A stretch of DNA of 64,000 nucleotides. Origin: Prosapia bicincta. Taxonomy: Eukaryota > Arthropoda > Insecta > Hemiptera > Cercopidae. A program made the position numbers and the translations under genes. Shown one piece after another: positions 35,213-45,800 of the stretch. Within the stretch, counting starts at the first letter, position 1. Each line of letters starts with the position of its first letter. The stretch lies in assembly GCA_036971475.1 (NCBI GenBank), contig JBAIZL010000005.1:161455386-161519385 (forward strand). The letters are read 5' to 3'. The notes under the pieces were generated by a model. The model had not been told where the DNA came from. It did no database searches and saw only the letters and a list, made by a program, of their open reading frames with translations.

Positions 35213-35228
35213 ATATATATGCCTATGT
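35162..35228. repeat. (TA)n microsatellite at right border of the Penelope dimer
   Basis: Uninterrupted (TA)n abuts the arm end directly, followed by gtctatatatatgcctat, which mirrors the left border. Confidence 0.9.
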
Positions 35229-35248
35229 AAGTTATGTATGTATGAACA

Positions 35249-36033
35249 CAGTAGAAACTCTAGCAATCGAAATCTCTTTTAACGGAAACAGTCGGAAAAA
35301 TTATACGTAGATTAATCAGAAAAACAAAATTGAAACATATCACGCTGAAGTTGGCCCACAAATGGCCAAAACATGACAGAAGTCGAAGATGAAAATGAAA
35401 TTGTAGCGGAAAGCAGTCATAACACTGTTGAAGAAATTTTCACTGCCTTAGAGGTAAGTTATGAGGTAATTTTCATGTCCAGTATTGTTTTATGTTTCAT
35501 GTTAAACCATAAGTTTTATAATGCCGTGAGTATATGACTATTTATGTTTTAAAATTTCTTATAATCAAGTCGTTCAGTTCTTTAGATGGATTTTCAATAG
35601 TTTCATTGTGTTTACGTTTCCTTATGGTTTGTTGAGCAAGCAGTCATGAAGCAAAGGCTGCTGACGTGGTACTAAAGCAGCGATGGAGGGATATAGCGGC
35701 TAGAAATTGTTTTAAAAAGAAAAAACTTAAACAAATTGAAGATTCGTTTCAAACGATTAAATTAACAGTATTGTACTGTTAAACCGTAACTTGTATAAAA
35801 TCGTTATAGTAATTTTATAAAATCGTTATTTGTATAAAATCGTTGTATTTTATTATAAGTAAATAGGCCTATACTAATCTATGTATTAACATGTAATTTT
35901 GAATGTTTTATTAAACATTTTTTACATTTCGTATGCTTGTTTCACTTAAAATTTTAAAAAGAGATATTTCTGAAATATTGCTTATCGGAAAAGCCCCAGC
36001 CCCCTTTGTTTTCGGTTAGTGGAGTTTCTACTG
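35249..36033 (+). mobile_element. pogo/Tigger-like transposon relic
   Basis: Terminal inverted repeats: left CAGTAGAAACTCTAGCAATC; right on the minus strand CAGTAGAAACTCCACTAACC, a pogo/Tigger-type terminus. The 785-bp relic lacks the DDE catalytic core but keeps pieces of the transposase C-terminal tail (see 35373-35781). It sits immediately outside the right microsatellite of the Penelope dimer. Confidence 0.75.
35373..35781 (+). pseudogene. pogo-like transposase C-terminal remnants
   Basis: The first fragment (from ATG 35373) reads MTEVEDENEIVAESSHNTVE then EIFTALEV, the acidic 'SH.EAF.AL' tail of Tigger transposases. The second fragment (35636-35781) reads SSHEAKAADVVLKQRW then RDIAARNCFKKKK and ends at a stop, matching the 'LL.KRWRDLAAKKR' terminus. 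The two fragments overlap in content (both begin with SH.EA-type sequence), which suggests recombination between related copies. The first runs into GAG|GTAAGT (about 35453), a consensus splice donor. No catalytic residues remain. Confidence 0.6.
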
Positions 36034-38400
36034 TATGCACTGCAAAAACTGATATAATTATTTTAATTAAAAGTTTATAATACACTCTGAAGTCAGTTGG
36101 ATAAGATAATGTTTATACTTATATTAATTTTATCTGTCCAAAGTAAGAATACAAGAGCAGTGGAAACGACAGTGGAGGAGGAATGCAATACTTACGTGGC
36201 TAGATAAGATACTGAACCTAAGAGAACGAAAGTGAGTGTAGTGAGAGATGATTTAATCATTTACATAGAAGAAGAAGGATGTTGGGGTAGACTTATGAGG
36301 AGAGCAGGCAAAAAATAGAAGAGTTTAAGAATCGAACAGAACGGAACTAAGAGGGGGAAACGGATAATTGGAATCTCTAAGTGATAACTAGTGGTAATAT
36401 GCAGGAGGCCATTGAAGGAGAGATCTGACACATGGACAGGACAGTTGGACAACAAATTCATGATTAGCAATGTTTAAAACACCCTTTATAAAGCCTATAC
36501 AACTTGAAGGGATTTGTGAACAAATCAAAGGCAAGACCCAGACTACGACCGCCATTTTCCAATAGCTGATGGCTAAGTACAAGGAAATTAATGTTATAAA
36601 AAATGTCTAGACACGAGATCCACAAACATTTAGACCAATAGGATAGTAATAGTCGGGAGGACTATCGATCAATTGGAGTAGGATAATTAATCCTATGTCA
36701 TTCTACAAAAATGTAAGTTATAGGCAAAATAAATTTTCATAAAATTATATTTCTTTATTTTTATCCAAACTGCAAATATAAATATATATTATTTTAAAAG
36801 TCTTGTGAAAAGATTTTTTTAGTTAAAATGTAGGCTCTATAATACGCAAGGTCGTAACCAGGATTGAATCCCGGATTTCAAGTGGGCAGATCTGGAAGGC
36901 TCAAAATATCCAGTAAGAAGGGGGGACAAAAAACTTTCTTATTTCCAAAAGAAAATTTGAAAATATTTTACTTTGTCAATGTTTTAATTTTAATAAGAAA
37001 AACTGAACAAAATGCTAGTAAGTGGGTATTTTCAGATTTTTCTTATAGTTTCTTTAATAAAACGTTTTAAATCAGCTAACAATTAGCACATTTTACAACT
37101 AAATAAGAACAATAGATGTGAATGAGTATTAAAATATGAGTAGGCTTAAATGTTATGATAGGAGGGAGGTAGCCGGACATCCTCTCTACCTGAAATATGC
37201 TGTCATTTTTGTTGGATAAAAGCCTGGTAAATTGGCACCAATACTTTACGTTATACCAAATATAGGCTACGCTATAGAAAATAATTCCAAAGTAGAATTT
37301 ATACAGTAAAACCTTTAAGGAAAGGTTTTACAAAATCTGTTTACAACATGCTGAAGCCGCATTAAACCGTTTCTAGCGGTTCACATACAAATCGTAGTCG
37401 TAAGTGAATAAACTTGAAATCACCTTTCGACATTTAAGGCAGAATTTCCAATTATTTCAAAAGAAACAAAAATTATGTTTATTGATAGGATTTACTATAC
37501 TTGAAATTAGTTTAGTTCATTATTTCACGCGACAAATGTAGGTATGAAGAAGTAATTATGACTTTTGTAAAGAAACAATTTGATGTAAATTATTGTTCAT
37601 GCCGTCTTTTGTGTGTTAGATATTTACGCCTGCCATTTGAATTATTTCAGGTCAATATTCTGACGAAAATAATGATGGTCAAATTCTAAATTAAGATTAC
37701 CACTAACAAACGTCATTCTAATGTAATTAAAAATTGATCTATAAAGTGTTTTTTGAAAAGATACATTTTTGTGTTTGTTTTGTAACACTTCTATTACTCT
37801 AGTCATATTATAATTTAATGTAGTACAAACACTCAAAAGTAGCAACTAAAGGCTTAACCAACGAGGTTAAGTAAGCAAAGGGTACCGGTAAGTAGGGAAC
37901 CGTTAATAATAGTCAAAACAGTTGAATTTTCATTACATATTTAGTTATTGTATATTCTTAAGTCCTGTGAAACAAATCATAAAATCAAAACAACTCAGTT
38001 AGTTACTAACTTATCTAGTAAATATAGCTTAATTCCTTTACACGTCCGTATATTTAATAATTATATATACCGTCAACTTATTTTAATAATATAATAAATA
38101 ATAATAAAATAATATTACAAATATTATAATTTTCCTTAGACATGGTGTAACGTAAATTTTAACTTACTTATATTATACAATACAGAAAGCAACATAACCT
38201 ATGAGTAATAAAAATAGCTTTTGTAGTAGGTTTGAATCGTACTTTATCAATTTATTTATTCAAATTACGATATTTTACAATTTATAGGAATCTAGCAGAG
38301 TACTCGTCCTTCGTACGGGGTTGACAAATATTTGTATTGATTTAATTTGTAATTATATTTGGGTTGAATTTAATTTACTGAAATTAAATCCCAACAAATA
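36034..38400. other. No gene recognised
   Basis: A/T-rich sequence with no coding exon, RNA gene or complete element that I can support. Confidence 0.4.
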
Positions 38401-39830
38401 TATCAAAGTAAAATGTATAAACCTACCGTTAAGGGAGTTTCCAAGGCCAGTGGGGAGGTGCCCTGACGGAATTTCTAAATAAAATAGGCTTATGTGAAAA
38501 CCAGAGACCCTAAGAATGTCCATTTAAATTTCAGGTATTTATTTTCCGTTCCCACATGTTCGATAGGGGAAAACATTATACCGGGCGACGCAGAAAGTCA
38601 TCAGGGATTAGGGAGAAATAATGAAAACTCTCGCTCAGGGAGATAAATAAAATTTTTATCAAATTAAAGTTGGGTAAAAAATTCATTGCGGAGTAATAAG
38701 AAGTACTACGTTCGCGTATCATCAACGCGTACAACATATACATATATTTAAATATAGGCCTACCTATAAAGTATCCACTTACGAGAGATTTGGTTGTAAT
38801 TTTATACAATACTATTTACCTATATTGAAATATACACCTGTATAGTGTCCAGTCAGTGTATTTGGTTATAATCTTATACAACATTACTCAATTAAACGTC
38901 TACTTCCGCCGAGTAATACTTCGTCACGTGATCTCTATTCTAGCCTTAGGCCCTACATATGTACATTTGGTTAAACGTATAAAATTACAAACAAATCTAT
39001 CTTGACTGGATACTTCATAGGTATATAAAATGAATCTTTCGCGGCAATAACAAACAATAACTGTCAATATAGCTTCAGGAAATGTTTTTGATTCATTTTA
39101 TATGCATTGTATTGTGGGTGGGTAATGTGCATTTTTACCAGAACTATTACCACCACGTTTGGGGGAATTACATTTTTCCAAAATTGTAAACTTTTAGGGC
39201 GTGAGGGAGAGTTTTCATAATGTTTTTCGTATCTCTGATGACTTTCTTCGTTGCCCGGTATAATTATTTTTGCTAAAATCGAACACGTGCGAACTGGAAA
39301 TAAATACCAAATTTCATCTCAATGTGTCCAGTATTTTTTACGTGATTGAGTACACGTAGACAGACATCATTAGAATTTTATATAATAGCATAAATTAGTT
39401 CCCAATAAATATATTAAACTATAAACTTACTGATTATTGTCTTGAAAACCAAGGGAAGGAAAAACAATGTAACACAACATTTGTAAAGTAACTTATAACT
39501 AACGTCGAAAGATGAATAACAAACAATCACAACAATTGCTATCAGCTGCTTAAATATGTTTAAAAGTGATTGTTACAGCTGATTATCAGCTGATTAAGTC
39601 GAGTTAAGTATTAAATGGAGTATAGAAAATTGAGTGTTAAGGGGGTTTTCAAGGCCCGTTGGGTCGTGCCCTGACGGAATGTCTAAATAAAAATAGACCT
39701 ATTTGTTAACCAAGGACGATATAAATGTCTATGTAAAATTTCAGCTCAATGGGTAAAGTAATTTTTACGTGATTGAGTAAAACACACACACACACACACA
39801 CACGTAGATTTTTATATATTAGTATGTATT
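38401..39830. mobile_element. Cluster of non-LTR retroelement-like tails
   Basis: Two similar segments (about 38430-38540 and 39628-39780) share 'gttaaggg.gttt.caaggcc', 'gccctgacggaat.tctaaataaaa' and 'aaatttcag'. The second ends in 'ttacgtgattgagtaaaac', (AC)n and 'tatattagtat', as many insect non-LTR element 3' ends do. A third tail lies at 39300-39400 ('caaatttcatctcaatg', 'tacgtgattgagtacacg'). An inverted pair around 38578-38640 and 39205-39262 shares 'ataccgggc(g/a)acg' and 'gaaagtcatcag'. The family is uncertain. Confidence 0.45.
39783..39802. repeat. (AC)n microsatellite
   Basis: About ten AC dinucleotides near the 3' end of a retroelement-like tail. Confidence 0.95.
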
Positions 39831-40161
39831 TAATTTGTAAACTATTTAAACATAACCTCAAAATTACGTTTAAATGTAAACGAAAAGAACGGTTAGCTGT
39901 AACCGCTATGTTCATCCAGACAATACATATTTTACACTGCGATTGTACGGACATCTGACGTTGTGTGACGTCATATCTCTACACTTTGCTCGGCGCGTCT
40001 AAACACGTTTAGACTTTAAAAATCAGGGTGGATTAAAACCACACGATGTAATACACAATATCAAGAGCACAGCGGTACAATATATTACAATGAAAATATT
40101 GGAAAACCCCCAATACCACAAAAATAATAAAAATAACAAATAAAACAAGTTACTTAAGATT

Positions 40162-40210
40162 AAACCCTTATGTAAATTTCGATGACCATGTCATCATCAT
40201 CAGAGGGTCT
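40162..40210 (-). ncRNA. Hammerhead ribozyme candidate (left arm of 40-kb foldback)
   Basis: Read on the minus strand: stem I AGACCCT (40204-40210) pairs with AGGGTTT (40162-40168) over 7 bp with one G-U. The core CTGATGA (40197-40203) matches consensus, with one extra T after it. Stem II GATGAC/GTCATC has 6 bp and an ATG loop. GAA (40178-40180) is followed by stem III AT/AT around a four-base loop (40170-40177), and A at the cleavage position (40169). This is a complete type I layout. The extra U before stem II also occurs in the Penelope fold. Confidence 0.65.
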
Positions 40211-40315
40211 TATTACAAAATTACAATCTAGTAAACAAAATGTTACAAACTAGTTTGATTCTCTACATCACTCTAGTTTGTAACATTTTGTTTGCTAGAT
40301 TGTAATTTTGTAATA

Positions 40316-40364
40316 AGACCCGCTGATGATGATGACATGGTCATCGAAGTGTACATAAGGGTTT
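40316..40364 (+). ncRNA. Hammerhead-like motif (right arm of 40-kb foldback)
   Basis: Inverted partner of 40162-40210: CTGATGA at 40323-40329, extra T, GATGAC/GTCATC stem II, GAA at 40346-40348, GT/AT stem III, A at 40357, AGGGTTT at 40358-40364. The base facing the cleavage-proximal A in stem I is now G, breaking that pair, and the first stem III pair is G-U. It is probably the weaker of the two. Confidence 0.55.
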
Positions 40365-40453
40365 AATATTAAGTAACTTTTTTATTTGTTATTTTTGATT
40401 ATTTTTGTGGTACTGGGAGTTTTCCAATATTTTCATTGTAACACACGATGTAA

Positions 40454-42580
40454 GTGAAACTTGTTACATTTTTTATCATTATTTAAACTAAAGGTACTAT
40501 AAACCAATAGTTTATAGGATTACTTATGAAGTATATTCATTACCGTAAATGAAAATATTCATCATAAAATAATTTTTTTAAAAGACTCCAAGTAAAAAAA
40601 AGAAGACATTTTAACTACAGAATAATATTAATAAGACATCCTAAAAATGTTTTCGGTAGACAAAGTGTTTATATTATTTTAGCCACAAAATTTTAACAAT
40701 ATCAGAATTATCTTTTTAAAATACATTTCCTTAAGAATAAACATTCTAAACATTTAAAACTAATAAACCATACTATATAATTAAAATTTAAATTTTAAAC
40801 ATATTTCTATTAAATATAAATACATGTATAAATTTATATATTGTTCAAGTGAGCTGATAAATTTTTCTACCAGCGTATTAAATTGAGTAATCAATAACAA
40901 CTGTATGTAATTAAAATTAATAAACGAAAACCTCAAATAAATGGGAAACAAAGGTGTTTTGGAACTAGGCGAGCTTGAGCAGTTGTAAACTAGGGTCTTC
41001 AGAAAGTTTTGTCACAAAATCAATTTTTTTTGTAGTCCTTAATTATCAAGACTAATTGATCTGAAACGCAAAAGAGAGAATTTGACGAAGTAAGGACTAG
41101 GACAGGCTAGATAACAACCACAAAGGTAATAGTTTTATGTTGGTTTCAAAATTTGCGGTTTAAGAGTTTGTTTCCATATGTGCGGTGATAGTAGGGTCTA
41201 TTTAGAACTAGTTTGAAATTATATTTATTTATTACAGAACGTCTTCCTAAAATCGAAACCAAAAGGTAGACCAATTGAAATTAATTCGAAACCAAATGTA
41301 GACCACGATGAAAAATTTAAATGGAACAAAGAAAAAAGGCCGTTTAAAGTTAGGTTTATTATTTTGTAATTACAATTTGTAATTTTCTGTTCATTTAAAA
41401 ACAAATTGTGCAGTGAAAAATAATTTTAGACAAATATTTATTTTTATTAGATCTTGTTATTATTAACCTATTTATTATTAAACCTCACAAACAGTATTTT
41501 TGTTGGTTGTTTAAAATATTAAAAATAATAAAAGGGAAATATAATAAAGTCACGAACAATTTCGTTTCTGTGGCGAGTGTAGCAAACATCCCTTGTTCTA
41601 GTTGGCTCAATAACTATATTCACTTAATTGTATTCTGTACAATCTTAATAATGTGTTTATAGTTTTAATTCATCAGCTAGGAAGGCAATCATCCCCCATG
41701 AAGGATAAGAAAGGATTGCCAACATAGGTCGGGTTGAGGTATGGATAACCCCCCCCCCTGTTAGAGGACGTACGGTATATGCCTTAACATGTGCAGTGTT
41801 AAGTACATGGAAACTGAGCAGTCCTTAGCAAATGCGAGGTCAGGAGCATAACAATTTTTGCGAGACTTTTTTAAAAAAGTGGTTTCCACTGGAATTGCTT
41901 TTAAACTCTGTTGCAAAAAGGTGTATTTAGAGCAATTTTGATGAAGTCATTTCGATTCAAAACACGCCAATCATTCCCCTATTATTTATGTGTGTTTTTA
42001 TTTCTTTTGCCAGGTCGAAACGAGGCCACTATCAAACAATGTTTTGCTTCCGTTTGGTCTCGATGCTGATATCTCTTTCTTACGTTTTGTCATTAATCAA
42101 TAATTTAAAATATTGCTAGGTTAATCAGACAGATATTTTTTGAGGGTAGTCAGACAGACATATATTATTATATGACAGACTGCACATTATTGAAGTAAGT
42201 AATTTCATTCAACAAAAACCTTTTACTTGCTGTTTAGCGCGAGTAAAGCCTTGCTGTGCTAGGCCTGGAGAGCCCGCTTCACTCGCTCCGACCTAAAGAT
42301 CCATCTGACTCTATAGGTCAAGAAAGATCCGTAATACACTTCATTTTAAAGAAAAGACTAAAGAAGAATGGATACAATTTAATAGGAAAGAAATATAATT
42401 AGCCCGTATTGAGAATAGAGGGTAAATTATGGCATCCAGTTAACCAATCAGACGTCGACGTATTTTCTACGGCTAAAATTTTATTTATACGTAGCGACTT
42501 ATGTATTATCATTTTTTGTTTAGTAAAAGCATATTGTAGCTTATGGACAGAAGGACATCTGTCAAGACGACAGATTGCGA
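40454..42580. other. No gene recognised
   Basis: A/T-rich DNA. No exon, RNA gene or transposon end is convincing. Confidence 0.4.
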
Positions 42581-42860
42581 ATTTTTAACCGATTACGCAC
42601 AGATCAATGCAGCATAGATAGATTTGAAACTAACCTAGCATTGTTTTCTTCCAATTAATTTTTATTTTGCCGTTGTTGACTATTAACGCTTTTAAATCGG
42701 TTAATTAAACATAATCAATTCCTACAACAAACAAGTATTTAATTATTATTCAACCAATAAAAGCAGCTGCCGTAACTGCTTGTTTTTTTTGCTTGTTTTT
42801 TCATCTTATCAACCGTTTAGCACAACCTAATTACTTAATTACCACAACAGATAGGCCTAA
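42581..42860. promoter_or_regulatory. Candidate enhancer-like cluster of homeodomain sites
   Basis: Within 280 bp there are many homeodomain cores (CCAATTAATT, GGTTAATTAAAC, ACTTAATTACC, TTTAATTATT), an E-box CAGCTG (42763) and GATA/TATC motifs. There is no open frame and no repeat. Clustering suggests regulatory DNA, but A/T richness alone raises such site counts. Confidence 0.2.
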
Positions 42861-45800
42861 GTGCTGTAGCTGTACCTTAAAAATTAGACCTACAGGTCAT
42901 AAGTGACTTGTTTCCAATCGCACACAGTTGTGCCATAATCTACGAGGTGAAATGTTTTATGGTATACATTACCATACGAATGTATTTTTTTAAACTTTGT
43001 TTCAGCCGTAATTTTTTAAAATAATTTAAAAATAACACTATAGTTTAAAACGTTAAGAATATAATAAATATTAACGAAAGAAAATTTAACATAATAGCTT
43101 TAGCCTATATTTATATTGTTTTCCGTAAAACGAAAAGTATAAATATAGAACATTTTCCCCTCTATAATTAGAATTCTTTTGAAAACCTATCTTATTGGTA
43201 ACTTACATGGTAGTGTGATGTGCTGTAAAAATTTCAAGTGTCTACTATCTATAGTTTAGGTTCAATTTGATTTTAAAACATTCAGTTTATACGAGTATGT
43301 ATGAACTCCCTAAGTATTTCTTATAGGAAGGTGAGCTTTTCGTGAAAACATTTGATTTTTTCCTTTTAATAACAAAATTTTGCAAAATATGTCTTATTGT
43401 ACACTAATATAACTAAATTTTAAATATCTACCTCTATGTTGATTTTTTTAACAATCACCATTGATGTTGGTCAATTCGCGATTGTCGACATTTAAAATCA
43501 GATTTTTTTTGGAAAAATATATTTTCGTAGACACTCAATTACTTACAAAGCTAATCTGTAACAAATGACTCAAGCATATACTATTTATAGTTTACGTTAG
43601 CGAACCAAATAGAGTATTGCTTTTTAAAGGAGAAGATTTTTGCTTAGACATAAATATAATAAATCTTTAACGTTACAATTAATTACAATCTTTATAACTT
43701 GATTCTGAATTTATTATAATTCTACAAAAACATAGTAAAATATAAAATGAGGTAAAATGAGGGGTTTACTGTAAGGTTGACGAAACCCCTTAAAATTAAA
43801 AATATGTATTCTTAGGAGCAGTTGAGCTCCAATGGTCCATTTCTTGCATTGTTAAACGGTAAACACTTGGAGCTCGGTGTATCAAAATTTCAAACTCAAC
43901 TCTGGGGAGTCATAGGCCCTATCTAGAGATATTAAATTTTGTGTTATTGTCTAGGATGTCTAGATGTGTTGGATAGAAAAACTGAATGGAAAACTGCTTT
44001 AAAATTAAAAGTTATATAAAATTAGTGACTGAAATGTCAAGATCACAACACGAGAAATGATAAATGCAAGCTGGATCTTTCAGTTAATAGCATCTAGGAA
44101 AGATGAAAGTCGAAAGAAGAAATTTCCCACAAGGATCTAAGAAATTAGAACGCAGATTGGTACGGAAGGATCTCTTTAAGGACTGTGCTTCCAAGGTTAA
44201 ATTAGTATAAGATTCTCGAACTCCGAAGGAAGCGGTGAAGAAAGAAGAAGAAAGTAAATAAAAATTTTATATTGGCACTGTAATCTAACTACCTTTAAGG
44301 CCCTAATATGATAAGGTGAATTTTTTTAAATATTTACTAACACAAAAGGCTCTCCACTGCACTACTTGTAAGTAAAAATCAACAATGACTTGGTTGGCAA
44401 CCACGATCAGAGTAGCGCCGGATTTAAAGAAAGGTTTTCAATAATATTATCAAACCGTGTTTATATTGAATTTGTCATTCAATTATTTCAGTTTGGATTC
44501 TAACATATTTGTAAATTTCGTATTTGAGATACAGGTTTGTTTGGGGTATTTATGTCGGTGCCATAGGCTCCGATATTTAAAGATCAAAAACCTGGCGAAG
44601 TAAAACTTGCTCGGGAACATGAAACAATATACATTTAAATTCCTCCTGTAATTCACACAAAACCTTATAAAACCAAGGCGTAACGCCATGGAAAAACAGG
44701 TGGAAACAAACGCCATGAAACGTAATTTAAATTCTGCATTACAATACAGCTACAATATACTATAACTGCAAGGTATACCAGAGAATTCGTTTGCTATTTT
44801 TGTTTAAACATATAGAATTTGCCTAAAGCGAGATAACCACATTGATGCGTGAAGTAAAATATGACCTTCATCTTGTATACAAAAACGTAGACTAAGATGT
44901 AGGACAATTGTGAATAAGTTAGCTTCAAAAACTTTATTTTATTTTTTTTATAACACATCTATCCTCACCAAATTGGCTATATTGTAACGTAGAATAAAAT
45001 ATTCCTCCGTTTTATAAGGAATCTTGAGTTTATATAGTCATGTATTGCATAGGCCTAATTTGAAATTATTTTATTACGTTGTTCAAATTTTTTAATTTTT
45101 TGGACGTCAGAGACAGGTTTTATTTATTTCGCCTGGTTCCTGAGAAATTTCTAGACACCGCCTGTTCTCTGTTACTCACACGTTTTAGGTTAATTAGTTT
45201 TAAGCTAAGAAATTAGTTTTAAGTAAACGGAATTCGTTTTCAAGTTACATTGTTATATTTTTAAGTCGCGTAATGTAGATTTATTAATTATTTTTTTAAC
45301 AACAAAAGAAAACAATTAAAAAACTCCAGTCACTCAGTTCCCCTGCGTTTAAACAAAGCAACCCCCAAGCATAACTCCATCTTCTATCCGTCCCAACTAA
45401 ACCAACATCCTTCCAAAAGGAAATCACCCTTGTCACTTCCTTAGTACCAACAGACCTGATTCAAGAAGAAGGTAGGACATTCAATCAGTACTAATGAAGA
45501 CAGGCGCTGCAAAAACCACGGGACACACATATAATTCTCTAACTGACTGAACTTAGGTTGAGTCAAACTAAGGCCTAAAAACCAACTTGAAGTTCTTTAG
45601 CACTATGGTGTATCTATTCCGAGACCTAGTGTGAAGTACATTATCCACTAGTCCACTTAACCGCTTACTAAACCAACCAAGGGTTTAAATAGACCTACCT
45701 TTTGTACACATTTAGGCGACTAGGAAAAATGTTCATTTTATCAAAACATGAACCCCATGAATGAAATATAAAACATAAAATCGTTTAAGAGATGTTAGAA

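Larger units (their letters stand above)
40052..40441. mobile_element. Foldback element with two outward hammerhead motifs and 12-bp target duplication
   Basis: Arms 40085-40253 and 40273-40441 are reverse complements at roughly 90% identity, with a 19-bp spacer. The element is bracketed by the direct repeat CACACGATGTAA at 40040-40051 and 40442-40453, a plausible 12-bp target-site duplication that includes 33 bp of non-repeated sequence at the left end. There is no open frame. Each arm carries a hammerhead-type fold read outward. The variable-length duplication and inverted-dimer form resemble Penelope-like insertions more than a cut-and-paste MITE. Confidence 0.75.
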
